Below, in pieces: positions 1-8,929 of a DNA stretch of 29,373 nt. Position numbers and translations under genes: made by a program. Every line of letters begins with the position of its first letter. Positions within the stretch are counted from its first letter, which is position 1. Origin of the DNA: Chitinophagales bacterium (lineage in GTDB: Bacteria; Bacteroidota; Bacteroidia; Chitinophagales; BACL12); assembly GCA_014380545.1 (NCBI GenBank), contig JACMJP010000258.1:1-29373 (forward strand). The letters run 5' to 3'. The notes under the pieces were generated by a model. It was not told where the DNA came from. It was given only the letters and a program-made list of their open reading frames with translations, and made no database searches.

Positions 1-1362
1 AGCATTTCATGCAGCAATAAAATAGAAAGCACAACAGTAACATTTAGCGATGATATTGCAACAATCATTCACACTAACTGCACTCCCTGTCATCGTCCAA
101 ATTCAGCCGGACCTTTTTCTCTTATCACTTATAACGATGTACTTAAAAAAGCAAAAACCATTGTAAAAGTTACACAAAGCAGATATATGCCACCCTGGCC
201 TGCAGATGCCTCATACACACATTTTGTTGGCGAAAGACTTTTGGCGCAGGATGATATTGATAAAATAAAATTATGGGTTGATGCGGGTTGCCCTATTGGT
301 GATTCAACAAAAATCCCATCACCCAAAAAATATCCTGCGGGAAGCATGATAGGTGAGCCTGACATGAGAATTTATTTCCCTGATACTATTTTTATTGAAG
401 GGAATAATCTTGATCATTTTTTTCTTGCAAAGGTTCCTTACATTCTTTCAGATAGTATCTTAAAAAACGAAGCATGCAAATATGTAAAAGCAATTGAATT
501 TGTGCCTGCCAATAAAAAATATCTGCATCATATGAATGCTAACTTAATTAATTATGGTGTGGGGCAAAAGAAAAATGTTTTTGAAGGTGATAATTATATT
601 CCGACAAATCTTGCGGAGGATGCTACGTCATTACAAAAAAGAATGAATAATTTAAATGATGATGGCTCTTATCCTATTTACTTTATTCCGAATGTATCCA
701 ATTATTTACCTGGTGTTTCTCCTGCAATCTATCCTGAAGGCATTGGTGGTTTTGAAATGTGTGAAACGGGAACATTTTTTATTAATGATATTCATTTTGG
801 TCCATCACCAGTAGATACGTTTGATACGAATTCTTATTTTAATATTTTTTTTACAGATGTTGAGCCACAGCGACAGACATACGATGTAGTGCTTGGTTCA
901 TTGAGCAAAGTAGCTCCTGTTACACCGCAATTAATTGTTCCCGCAAATGAAATAAAAACATTTTATGTTCGATGGAAGACAGAAAAGGATTATTCACTGC
1001 TTACAATTAATCCGCATATGCATTTAATCGGTAAAGAATTTCTGGCCTATGCATTAACTCCACAAAATGATACGATCAGATTAATTCATATTCCGAAATG
1101 GAATTTCCGCTGGCAATATTTTTACACTTTTAAAAACCCTGTAAAAATTCCATCAGGCTCAACAATAGTTGTTGAAGGAATTTATGATAATACTGCAAGT
1201 AATCCTAATAATCCTTTTGATCCTCCGCAGGTAATTATTGACAGGGCAAGTCCACTGGAAAGTATGCGTACAACAGATGAGATGCTGCAATTTATTATTA
1301 CATTGATGCCTTACCAGGAAGGAGATGAAAATATCAATCTTGAAAATGTTCCATTGAAGTGA
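1..1362 (+). CDS. Lipoprotein with CxxCH haem segment and PHM-like copper monooxygenase domain (5' truncated)
   Basis: The frame is open from the first base, so the start lies outside the window. An early Cys (bases 10-12, context SISCSNK) looks like a lipobox, suggesting a lipid-anchored envelope protein. A haem c motif C-T-P-C-H lies at bases 79-93. Further on are the copper-ligand motifs of the copper type II ascorbate-dependent monooxygenases (PHM/DBH fold): a His-His pair in LHHMN near base 525, an HMH motif in NPHMHLIG near base 1015, and a Met in TTDEMLQF near base 1280, matching the CuM-site DEM of PHM. Family knowledge predicts hydroxylation of an unknown substrate with the haem segment supplying electrons; that role is inferred. 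Beginning at the internal ATG at 187 would lose the haem motif, so it is not the true start. The next gene begins 66 bases after the stop. Confidence 0.8.
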   Translation, partial: SISCSNKIESTTVTFSDDIATIIHTNCTPCHRPNSAGPFSLITYNDVLKKAKTIVKVTQSRYMPPWPADASYTHFVGERLLAQDDIDKIKLWVDAGCPIGDSTKIPSPKKYPAGSMIGEPDMRIYFPDTIFIEGNNLDHFFLAKVPYILSDSILKNEACKYVKAIEFVPANKKYLHHMNANLINYGVGQKKNVFEGDNYIPTNLAEDATSLQKRMNNLNDDGSYPIYFIPNVSNYLPGVSPAIYPEGIGGFEMCETGTFFINDIHFGPSPVDTFDTNSYFNIFFTDVEPQRQTYDVVLGSLSKVAPVTPQLIVPANEIKTFYVRWKTEKDYSLLTINPHMHLIGKEFLAYALTPQNDTIRLIHIPKWNFRWQYFYTFKNPVKIPSGSTIVVEGIYDNTASNPNNPFDPPQVIIDRASPLESMRTTDEMLQFIITLMPYQEGDENINLENVPLK

Positions 1363-1428
1363 ATAATGAATACTGTATGGAGAACAATAAATGAAAATAA
1401 TTAATCACCTAACAACTTAATTAACTGC

Positions 1429-2610
1429 TTGAATAAAAAATTCTCTTATATAACCAAACCAATTCTGATTCTCAGCATTGTAAGTTTATTTACCGACATG
1501 GCAAGTGAGATGTTATATCCCATAATGCCAATCTATCTGAAGACAATTGGTTTTAGTGTTTTATTAATTGGTGTACTGGAAGGTTTTGCCGAAACTATTG
1601 CAGGATTGAGTAAGGGATATTTTGGTCAGCTCTCTGATGTAAAAAACAAACGATTACCCTTTGTTCAACTTGGCTATTCGCTCAGCGCAATCTCAAAACC
1701 ATTACTTGCCATATTCACTTTCCCCTTTTGGGTATTTTTTGCAAGAACTATTGACCGTGTTGGAAAAGGATTGCGTACAGCTCCGAGAGATGCAATGTTA
1801 TCTTTAGAAACTACAAAAGAAAATAAAGCAAAAGTATTTGGGTTTCATCGCAGCATGGATACATTAGGTGCCGTATCCGGTCCTTCTATTGCGTTACTGT
1901 TTTTATATTTTTATCCGGGTGAATATAAAATATTGTTTCTTATTGCTTTTGTTCCGGGTATCGCAGCAGTTATGTCAACCTTTTTATTGAAAGAAAAAAA
2001 TATATTAAAAGTTGAGCATAAAAAAATACACTTTTTTTCCTTCACAAAATATCATAAAACAGCAGCGTATGAGTATCGTAAACTACTATTTGGATTAATT
2101 GGCTTCGCTTTAGTAAACAGCAGTGATGTTTTATTATTATTAAAAATGAAAGAAAGCGGAATAAATGATGTTACAATCATTTCTGTATATATATTTTATA
2201 ATCTCATTTTCGCAATATTTTCATTTCCCGCCGGAGTTCTGGCAGATAAGGTCGGTATTAAAAAAACATTTATATCGGGGTTAATTTTATTTGCATTGGT
2301 GTATGCGGGTTTTGCTTTTGCAACAACATGGAATCAATATTTAATTTTATTCATATTGTACGGTTTATATGCAAGCTGCACAGAAGGTATTGCCAAAGCA
2401 TGGATAAGCAATATTGTTCCACCGGCGGAAACGGGCACTGCTATTGGTACATATGCAGCATTTAGCAGTATATCAGCCTTTATTGCAAGCAGTACAGCAG
2501 GATTAATTTGGTACACAGCAGGTCCTCAATATGCATTTGGATTTACGGCATGTGTTGTTATTGTGTTGATATTTTATTTCACACAATTAAAAAGCTGGGG
2601 AAAAATGTAA
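1429..2610 (+). CDS. Major facilitator superfamily (MFS) transporter
   Basis: A 393-residue protein with about 12 hydrophobic segments, the usual MFS size, predicted in the inner membrane. The first helix region contains FTDMASEMLYP (residues 21-31), and the loop after the fourth segment has DRVGKGLRTAPRDAM (about 109-122), typical of a common bacterial MFS subgroup of unknown substrate. The start is TTG at 1429; the first internal ATG would cut into the first helix, so TTG is preferred. The substrate cannot be told from sequence. Its stop codon overlaps a -7 type promoter box that probably serves the following flippase genes. Confidence 0.85.
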   Translation: MNKKFSYITKPILILSIVSLFTDMASEMLYPIMPIYLKTIGFSVLLIGVLEGFAETIAGLSKGYFGQLSDVKNKRLPFVQLGYSLSAISKPLLAIFTFPFWVFFARTIDRVGKGLRTAPRDAMLSLETTKENKAKVFGFHRSMDTLGAVSGPSIALLFLYFYPGEYKILFLIAFVPGIAAVMSTFLLKEKNILKVEHKKIHFFSFTKYHKTAAYEYRKLLFGLIGFALVNSSDVLLLLKMKESGINDVTIISVYIFYNLIFAIFSFPAGVLADKVGIKKTFISGLILFALVYAGFAFATTWNQYLILFILYGLYASCTEGIAKAWISNIVPPAETGTAIGTYAAFSSISAFIASSTAGLIWYTAGPQYAFGFTACVVIVLIFYFTQLKSWGKM

Positions 2611-2615
2611 ATTTG
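2608..2615 (+). promoter_or_regulatory. Bacteroidota -7 promoter box (TAAATTTG)
   Basis: TAAATTTG is an exact match to the Bacteroidota TAnnTTTG -7 element and overlaps the TAA stop of the MFS gene. No clear TTTG -33 box sits 19-21 bases upstream. A transcript would start near 2620 and give a leader of about 40 bases before the first flippase ATG. That leader holds a 9-codon ORF (ATG 2621 to TAA 2650) of unknown meaning. Confidence 0.4.
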
Positions 2616-2662
2616 CGCATATGAGCGCTAAATTAGTGAAGCTGAATTAACACAAACTCAAC

Positions 2663-3991
2663 ATGAGCACTGAATCACCCGCATCGTTTAAAAAAATAAT
2701 TAAAAAGCTTCGTGGTGAAAACAGAATAACAACAGTTAATTTACTTATTAGAGGGATAACACTTGCAGGGAAATTCTTATTGATGATCTTTTTAGCAGAT
2801 CATTTAACAGAAGAGCAACTGGGTGAATGGGGAATATTCACAACATCCATTGCATTATCCTTATATCTTGTGGGGTTAGATTTTTATACCTATTCAACAA
2901 GAACAATTTTAGAATACCCGCTGCAGGAACGCAGCAGGTTTATCCGTGACCAATTTGTGTTTTATATTATCAGCTACCTTATTTTATTTCCGCTTTTATC
3001 TTTATTGTTTGTTTTTAATGTAATAGAGCCTAAGCTCATAATATTTTTTTACGTCATTTTAATATTTGAGCATCTTTCGCAGGAAGCTTACAGAACTTTT
3101 GTAGTATTCTCAAAGCCTGTATGGGCAAACATTATTTTATTTCTGCGTACCGGCTCATGGACATATCTTTTATTAACTGGTTGGTTTATTGGTTTGGATG
3201 ATATAAAAACATTAAAAGGAGCTTTAATATTTTGGATATGTGGCGGAGCTTTGGCTTTAATTGCTACAATTTATTTACTTTCAAAATTGCATCTGAATTC
3301 AGTAAAAAATATTCCCATAGACTGGAACTGGATAAAAAGAGGTATTAAAGTAAGCCTGATCTATTTTATTGCTACAATCTGTTTTAAGATGATTGAATTG
3401 GCAGACCGATATTTTCTTGCATACTATCATTCAAAAGAAATGGTGGGTATTTACACTTTTTATTCAAGTATGGCAAATATGATAGAAATATTTGTGCACA
3501 CAACCACTATCATCATTTTCTCTCCGCTGTTAATCGACACTTTTTTAAAAGACAGCAAAATATATGTGCAAACTTTTAATAATTTTTCAAAGAGTATGAT
3601 CATATATAATTTCATAGCATTGGCTGTGCTTGCTATTATCATGTATCCTGTATTAACTTATATTATTAACAAACAAACATATATAGACCATCTGGATTCA
3701 TTTATTGTTCTCATTGCCGCAGAAATGGTTTTTAATGTTTCGCTTATCTTTCATTATATATTATATATCCGCAGGAATGATTTCTCAGTTGTTAAAGCAA
3801 CTATTGCTGCAGCATTTACAAACATGCTCCTGAATTTTATATTCATACCTCCGTACGGAATTAATGGTGCGGCATTCTCCACTTTCTTAAGTTTCGTAAT
3901 GTTGCTGATTATGAAAGCATATTACTCCAGAAGGTTCCCGGAAACATTTAATTTTATTTTTCTAAAATTCTTCAGAAAGAAAAAGGTGTGA
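2663..3991 (+). CDS. Wzx-like polysaccharide flippase, copy 1 (MOP superfamily)
   Basis: A 442-residue polytopic membrane protein with about 12 hydrophobic segments, of the polysaccharide-biosynthesis/Wzx type in the MOP exporter superfamily. Family members flip lipid-linked glycan units across the inner membrane. The N-terminus has the typical amphipathic stretch followed by a first helix starting at TTVNLLIRGITLAGKF, then EEQLGEWGIFTTS, where an E-x-G-x-W pattern is common in this family. It is clearly a paralogue of the next gene, with alignable motifs throughout (for example DFYTYSTRT, RDQFVFY, EHLSQEAYRT, HYILYIRR). The ATG at 2663 fits the alignment. Its stop overlaps the GTG of copy 2, so the two are probably co-translated. 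The glycan exported is unknown. Confidence 0.85.
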   Translation: MSTESPASFKKIIKKLRGENRITTVNLLIRGITLAGKFLLMIFLADHLTEEQLGEWGIFTTSIALSLYLVGLDFYTYSTRTILEYPLQERSRFIRDQFVFYIISYLILFPLLSLLFVFNVIEPKLIIFFYVILIFEHLSQEAYRTFVVFSKPVWANIILFLRTGSWTYLLLTGWFIGLDDIKTLKGALIFWICGGALALIATIYLLSKLHLNSVKNIPIDWNWIKRGIKVSLIYFIATICFKMIELADRYFLAYYHSKEMVGIYTFYSSMANMIEIFVHTTTIIIFSPLLIDTFLKDSKIYVQTFNNFSKSMIIYNFIALAVLAIIMYPVLTYIINKQTYIDHLDSFIVLIAAEMVFNVSLIFHYILYIRRNDFSVVKATIAAAFTNMLLNFIFIPPYGINGAAFSTFLSFVMLLIMKAYYSRRFPETFNFIFLKFFRKKKV

Positions 3992-5268
3992 GCAATTATA
4001 TGAACGCCAATTTAAAAATTACTTCTGTAAACCTGTTTATAAGGGGCATAACACTTGCCGCTAAATTCATTTTAATTATTTTAATAGCAGAAATATTTAC
4101 GTTAGAGCAATTGGGCGTATGGGGGATATTTACTACTTCCATTACCCTAATGATGTATATTGTAGGAATTGATTTTTATACATTCTCAACAAGAACTTTT
4201 CTCAGGGTACCCCCTAAAGAAAGAGGAGCCATGTTGCGGGACCAGTTTGTTTTTTATCTTTTAAACTATGCCGTCTTATTGCCCATACTTGCATTTACAT
4301 TATTTCCCGGAATAATTGAGATGAAGTATATCTTTTTCTTTTATGCAATTCTAATTCTTGAACACCTCAGCCAGGAAGCACATCGCACACTTGTTGTTTT
4401 TTCTAAACCTCTTCAGGCAAATATTTTACTTTTTTTTCGCAATGGTTTGTGGGTTTATGTTCTGGTTATTCTCTGGCTATTGGGTTTTGAGAAATTAAAA
4501 ACTATAAACTGGATATTTATATTCTGGATATCAGGTGGTATAATAACTCTCTTTTATAGTGCCTATACTTTCTCTGCATTTCGATTAACATCTATAAAAA
4601 CTATTCCGATAAACTGGAAATGGATAAAAGAAGGAATAAAGGTGAGTCTATTATTTTTTACGGGAACAATTGGTTACAGAATTATTGATGTGGCAGACAG
4701 GTACTTCATAAAATATTACAGATCTGAGGCTGAGGCAGGCATATATGTTTTTTATGCAACTCTGAGCAACCTGATTGAGATAATTGTTTACACTGCGGTG
4801 ATAATTATATTTACTCCTAAACTCATTGAGCAATTTAACAGTGATACAAATAATTATAAAGAAACATTTTACCAATTCGCCAGGCAAATTATTTATTATA
4901 CCTGCGGAGCATTTATTTTGCTTATTGCTGGTGTAATACCAGTATTATTCTTTTTAGACAAACCTGAATTTTCTGAAAATATCCCGGTTTTTATTTTACT
5001 TTCATTTAGTAAAGCGATATTATCACTCTCACTCATTTTTCATTATATATTATATATAAGAAGAAGAGACAGACAAATTGTTATCGCAACAATCATTGGT
5101 GCTGTTATTACTATCGCCCTCAATTTTATTATGATACCGGTTATAGGTATGATTGGTGCAGCTATTTCCACTTTAACAGGACTATGCCTTCTGTTTGGGT
5201 TTAAGTTTATTTTCAGTTATAAATATCCTGAAGCTAAAACAATTTTTAAAAAGCCTCAAACTGAATAG
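3988..5268 (+). CDS. Wzx-like polysaccharide flippase, copy 2 (MOP superfamily)
   Basis: A 426-residue polytopic membrane protein closely related to the preceding gene. Shared segments include the first helix (TSVNLFIRGITLAAKF), LEQLGVWGIFTTS, DFYTFSTRT, RDQFVFY, EHLSQEAHRT and HYILYIRR near the C-terminus. The GTG start at 3988 overlaps the upstream stop by four bases (GTGA). An ATG at 4000 is an equally acceptable start and changes only four residues. The pair arose by tandem duplication and then diverged, since identity is patchy at DNA level. Predicted to flip a lipid-linked glycan precursor; whether the copies differ in substrate or act together is unknown. Confidence 0.85.
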   Translation: MSNYMNANLKITSVNLFIRGITLAAKFILIILIAEIFTLEQLGVWGIFTTSITLMMYIVGIDFYTFSTRTFLRVPPKERGAMLRDQFVFYLLNYAVLLPILAFTLFPGIIEMKYIFFFYAILILEHLSQEAHRTLVVFSKPLQANILLFFRNGLWVYVLVILWLLGFEKLKTINWIFIFWISGGIITLFYSAYTFSAFRLTSIKTIPINWKWIKEGIKVSLLFFTGTIGYRIIDVADRYFIKYYRSEAEAGIYVFYATLSNLIEIIVYTAVIIIFTPKLIEQFNSDTNNYKETFYQFARQIIYYTCGAFILLIAGVIPVLFFLDKPEFSENIPVFILLSFSKAILSLSLIFHYILYIRRRDRQIVIATIIGAVITIALNFIMIPVIGMIGAAISTLTGLCLLFGFKFIFSYKYPEAKTIFKKPQTE

Positions 5269-5271
5269 ATA

Positions 5272-5303
5272 TTTGAAAGTATGATGCTTTAGTATTTATT
5301 TTG
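5272..5303 (+). promoter_or_regulatory. Candidate Bacteroidota promoter
   Basis: TTTG at 5272-5275 (-33), a 20-base spacer, then TTATTTTG at 5296-5303 (-7, one mismatch to TAnnTTTG). A start near 5309 would give a leader of about 27 bases before the ATG at 5336. This suggests that the polytopic protein and the glycosyltransferase can be transcribed separately from the flippases. Confidence 0.4.
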
Positions 5304-5335
5304 ATTCCAATTTATTTACACTGTAGAAAAATTTT

Positions 5336-6529
5336 ATGCTGAAATCGTATTATGATGGAATTGAATGGTATGATTACCTTATATTTTTGGTTTATAACTG
5401 TATTTTTACTTATTTACTTTATAGTCTGGGAGATGTTTTTTTCAATATTGCTAAAAAATCATTACGCATTTTTCTTTTAATTTTTCAGCTTTATTTTTTT
5501 ATAATAATTACAGATAGTTTTTTTAACTTTCTTCCCTACATTTATGATTCTCAATACTATTCTTATATGATCTCCAGCGGACAGTATCCGCAAACAAACC
5601 CTGAAAACGTTATTGTTTTATATTATCTTTCTCTTTTTATCGGGCTTATTAGCTTAAATAACCCAATCATTTATATTTTTATAAATATTGCTATCTATAT
5701 TATTGCATTGTTTACTTTTCTCAAATCATGGCGAACAATTTTTCCAAATAACTACACTGCAGTCGAAAAAATATTTCCTTTTCTATGTTTATTATTTCCT
5801 GCAGGATTATTATATAATACTGCACCACTAAGTGAGGCTTATATCTTATTCGGGTTTGCGCTTTTCTTTTCGGGGTTTTTAAAATTCTTCTATCATAAAA
5901 AATGGTTGCCGCTCATTACCGGAAGCATTATATTATGTGCTTTCAGATTTCAACTTCTATATTTCGTTTTACCTGTAATATTTTTTCTTGCACTTTATAG
6001 ATTAAAAACAAACTACATGGTCAAAAGTGCTTTATTTATTTCGGGCATAACCCTGGTATTTTTAATTTTCAGGTTCATCATTGTTGATGAGCCTTTTACA
6101 GCAGAAAAATTGGCGGAACTTAGAAATACAAATTTAGAGAATGCAGGACAATATGTTTATGGTTATGCATCCTGGCATTCTTATTCAGATATGGTTTCCG
6201 ATAATATTTTTTATATAGCTCAATTTATATTATCCCCGCTCCCAATTTTTATTACGCATAATCCTGCCTCAACACCTCTTCCTCTCCTCGATCTAATTTT
6301 TACCTTCCTGCTATTAGCAATTCTCGTATTAAATTTTAAAACCATTTTTATTCATTTTAAACCTATTCTTTTACTTGCATTATTTTATTTAATTTTATTT
6401 GGTACATCAGAATACAGTCTCATGGATGCTATTCGTCACAGGATGCCAATTGTAATCCTTGTGATGTTAATGACAGCAGGCCCTCTTGAAAATTATTTTC
6501 AAAGAAAGAAATTACAGCACAATGAATAA
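5336..6529 (+). CDS. Polytopic membrane protein, polymerase/GT-C-like, in a glycan cluster
   Basis: A 397-residue protein with roughly 10-12 hydrophobic segments. A soluble stretch after the second helix carries YDSQYYSYM (about residues 70-78), and a larger outside loop spans about 245-285. An Arg inside a membrane segment (CAFRFQLLYF) and a C-terminal RHRMPIVIL recall EpsG/Wzy-type polymerases and GT-C enzymes, but I cannot assign it firmly to either. The setting between two flippases and a GT2 enzyme supports a job in assembling an envelope glycan. The last 8 bases overlap the ATG of the glycosyltransferase gene, so the two are probably translated together. Confidence 0.7.
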   Translation: MLKSYYDGIEWYDYLIFLVYNCIFTYLLYSLGDVFFNIAKKSLRIFLLIFQLYFFIIITDSFFNFLPYIYDSQYYSYMISSGQYPQTNPENVIVLYYLSLFIGLISLNNPIIYIFINIAIYIIALFTFLKSWRTIFPNNYTAVEKIFPFLCLLFPAGLLYNTAPLSEAYILFGFALFFSGFLKFFYHKKWLPLITGSIILCAFRFQLLYFVLPVIFFLALYRLKTNYMVKSALFISGITLVFLIFRFIIVDEPFTAEKLAELRNTNLENAGQYVYGYASWHSYSDMVSDNIFYIAQFILSPLPIFITHNPASTPLPLLDLIFTFLLLAILVLNFKTIFIHFKPILLLALFYLILFGTSEYSLMDAIRHRMPIVILVMLMTAGPLENYFQRKKLQHNE

Positions 6530-7277
6530 GTTTCTCATATCTGTAATAATGCCTGCATTTAATGCTGAAAGATACTTATCTCAAAGTATACAATCAGTAA
6601 TTGATCAAACATATGAAAATTGGGAACTCTGGGTAATTGATGACGCATCAACAGATAATTCTAAGATCGTCATTGAAGAATATAAATCAGCAAACAATCG
6701 AATAAATAGTATTTATCTTGAAAAAAATTCAGGAACAGCAATAGCAAGGAATAGTGCACTCAAGATGAGTAATGGGCAATACATTGCTTTTTTAGATGCA
6801 GATGATGTTTGGAAAAAGAATAAACTTGAAGTTCAAGTAAGTTTAATGCAAAAAAATAATTACGCATTTACTTTTTCAATGTATGAAATAATTAATGAGA
6901 GTGGAATAATAAAAAATAAAATCATAAAATGCCCTGAAAAAATTTCGTACGCACAATTGTTAAAAAATAATACAATTGGCTGCCTCACTGCAATGTATGA
7001 TGTTCAAATACTTGGCAAGATGTATATGCCTAAAATAAGAAAAAGGCAGGATTATGGGTTATGGCTTGATATTCTAAGAACAGGAACAACAGGCTATGGT
7101 ATTCCACAAAGCCTGGCTTATTATCGGGAAACTCAAACCTCTTTATCGGCAAATAAATTATCCGTAATAAAATATAATTGGCAAATTTTAAGAAAGCACC
7201 AGCAACTAAATATATTTTCAAGTCTTTATTATTTTAGTTTTTTTCTTTTGCATAAAACAATTAAATATTTTGCATGA
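6522..7277 (+). CDS. Family 2 glycosyltransferase
   Basis: A 251-residue cytoplasmic GT-A fold glycosyltransferase. The N-terminus has the GT2 signature SVIMPAFNAERYL, then WVIDDASTDNS near residues 38-48, and the metal-binding DAD in FLDADDVW at residues 92-94. It would transfer a sugar from a nucleotide donor to the growing lipid-linked glycan; donor and acceptor are not readable. The ATG at 6522 is chosen over the in-frame TTG at 6486 because the GT2 domain begins right after it and the extra residues are unrelated read-through. Its stop overlaps the ATG of the next gene (ATGA). Confidence 0.88.
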   Translation: MNKFLISVIMPAFNAERYLSQSIQSVIDQTYENWELWVIDDASTDNSKIVIEEYKSANNRINSIYLEKNSGTAIARNSALKMSNGQYIAFLDADDVWKKNKLEVQVSLMQKNNYAFTFSMYEIINESGIIKNKIIKCPEKISYAQLLKNNTIGCLTAMYDVQILGKMYMPKIRKRQDYGLWLDILRTGTTGYGIPQSLAYYRETQTSLSANKLSVIKYNWQILRKHQQLNIFSSLYYFSFFLLHKTIKYFA

Positions 7278-7936
7278 ATAAAAAAGCGGTTGTATTTGGC
7301 GCAACAGGGTTAATAGGTGAATATCTTGTTCAGGAACTGATAAAGAATCCTGAGTATTCTTCAGTGGTATTATTTGTAAGAAAAGAAACTTCCTTTACAA
7401 ACTCTAAAACCACACAAATCATTGTAGATTTTGAGAATCTTCCTGCGCATAAAAATGAGTTTGCGGATGCAGATGTTTATTGCTGCCTGGGAACTACGAT
7501 CGCAAATGTTAATCATGACAAGGAAGCCTTTAAAAAAGTTGACTTGTATTATCCATTGCAAATAGCCCAACTTGCAAAAGAAAACAGTGCAAATCAATTC
7601 ATCGTAATTTCATCAATGGGTGCTGATGCCAACTCTAAATTCTTTTACAACAGGGTAAAAGGTGAACTAGAGGCAAAATTAAAAACATTGCAATTAAATT
7701 CATTGCAAATACTACATCCCTCCTTATTGCTTGGTAGCAGAAAAGAATTCCGGTTTGGTGAACGCATATCTCAAATTATTTCGCCTTTGTTTACACCTTT
7801 ATTAACCGGACAATATAAAAAATACAGACCTATTTATGCAAACGATGTTGCAAAAGCCATGATAAAAATTGCTTTGCAAAATAAAAAGGGAATTAATATA
7901 CATAGCAGCGAAGATTTGAGGTTAATTGCAAATTAG
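7274..7936 (+). CDS. SDR-type NAD(P)-binding oxidoreductase (HTATIP2/NmrA-like)
   Basis: A 220-residue atypical short-chain dehydrogenase. The nucleotide-binding motif GATGLIG is at residues 9-15. The central strand ends in SSMGA (113-117), followed by YNRVKGE (125-131), which supplies the Y-x-x-x-K catalytic pattern. Length and motifs match the small HTATIP2/TIP30-like oxidoreductases common in Bacteroidota, whose substrate is generally unknown. It overlaps the glycosyltransferase stop by four bases, so it is co-transcribed with the glycan genes, but that alone does not prove a sugar-modifying role. Confidence 0.8.
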   Translation: MNKKAVVFGATGLIGEYLVQELIKNPEYSSVVLFVRKETSFTNSKTTQIIVDFENLPAHKNEFADADVYCCLGTTIANVNHDKEAFKKVDLYYPLQIAQLAKENSANQFIVISSMGADANSKFFYNRVKGELEAKLKTLQLNSLQILHPSLLLGSRKEFRFGERISQIISPLFTPLLTGQYKKYRPIYANDVAKAMIKIALQNKKGINIHSSEDLRLIAN

Positions 7937-7958
7937 AATACTTCCGGTTTATTCTATT

Positions 7959-7966
7959 TATTTTTG
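7959..7966 (+). promoter_or_regulatory. Bacteroidota -7 box directly before queG (TATTTTTG)
   Basis: TATTTTTG is a full match to TAnnTTTG and ends four bases before the queG ATG. Transcription from it would begin at or just beside the ATG, giving a leaderless or near-leaderless mRNA. No good -33 TTTG is visible at the usual distance, so the call is tentative. Confidence 0.3.
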
Positions 7967-7970
7967 AAGC

Positions 7971-8903
7971 ATGCTGCAACATCAGGTAACAACTTTTATA
8001 AAACAAAAAGCTGCTGTATCAGGTTTTTCTTTTTGCGGAATAAGTAAGGCAGGTCAGCTTGACGATGAAGCAAGGCATTTAGAATTATGGCTGAAACAAA
8101 ACCGGAACGGAAAAATGCAATATATGGAAAATCATTTTGATAATCGCATCGACCCTTCCAAATTAGTACCCGGCGCTAAAAGTGTAATCAGCTTAATGTA
8201 CAATTATTTCACAACTACAAAACAAAAAGACAGTTCAGCAGCAAAAATTTCACAATATGCATATGGAGAAGATTATCATGATGTGATTAAAAATAAGCTA
8301 CATGCATTCATTGCTGAACTTCGAAATGAAATCGGTGATTTTCATTGCAGAATATTTGTTGATTCCGCACCTGTGCTTGAAAAGGCATGGGCCAAAAAAA
8401 GCGGAATAGGATGGCAGGGGAAAAATACAAATATCATCAATCCGAAAGCAGGTTCATTTTTCTTTCTTGCAGAAATTATTTGTGATCTTGAATTGGAATA
8501 CGACGGGCCAATAAAAGATTATTGCGGATCATGTACCGCATGTATAGATGCATGCCCAACAGATGCACTCCATGATCCGTATTTTATTGATGCAACAAAA
8601 TGTATATCTTATTTAACAATTGAATTAAAAGACGAAATTCTACCAGCTGAATTTAAAAATAAAATGGACAACTGGATGTTTGGTTGTGATGTTTGCCAGG
8701 ATGTGTGCCCATGGAACAAGTTCTCAAAACAACATGATGAACCGAAATTTAATCCATCCAATGATCTCATTAATATGAATAAAAACGACTGGAAAGAAAT
8801 TACTGAAGAAATATTTAATTCACTATTTAAAAATTCTGCAATAAAAAGAACAAAATATAGAGGATTAAAAAGAAATATTCGGTTTATTAGTAATGAATAT
8901 TAG
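7971..8903 (+). CDS. queG: tRNA epoxyqueuosine(34) reductase QueG
   Basis: A 310-residue cytoplasmic enzyme that performs the last step of queuosine synthesis, reducing epoxyqueuosine at tRNA position 34 with cobalamin and two [4Fe-4S] clusters. Two ferredoxin-like Cys clusters are visible: CGSCTACIDACP at 185-196 and CDVCQDVCP at 239-247. The N-terminal segment (NRIDPSKLVPGAKSVISL) and central DSAPVLEKAWAKKSGIGW are characteristic. It lacks the long C-terminal HEAT extension of some homologues, as is usual in the shorter form. It converges with miaE, another tRNA-modification gene, with 26 bases between stops; that gap holds a perfect 14-bp palindrome at 8908-8921. Confidence 0.95.
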   Translation: MLQHQVTTFIKQKAAVSGFSFCGISKAGQLDDEARHLELWLKQNRNGKMQYMENHFDNRIDPSKLVPGAKSVISLMYNYFTTTKQKDSSAAKISQYAYGEDYHDVIKNKLHAFIAELRNEIGDFHCRIFVDSAPVLEKAWAKKSGIGWQGKNTNIINPKAGSFFFLAEIICDLELEYDGPIKDYCGSCTACIDACPTDALHDPYFIDATKCISYLTIELKDEILPAEFKNKMDNWMFGCDVCQDVCPWNKFSKQHDEPKFNPSNDLINMNKNDWKEITEEIFNSLFKNSAIKRTKYRGLKRNIRFISNEY

Positions 8904-8907
8904 CATT

Positions 8908-8921
8908 CTTATATATATAAG
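8908..8921. repeat. 14-bp perfect palindrome between convergent genes
   Basis: CTTATATATATAAG lies between the stops of queG and miaE and may act as a weak bidirectional end signal. It is AT-rich with no U-tract, so function is uncertain. Confidence 0.3.
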
Positions 8922-8929
8922 CACATTAA

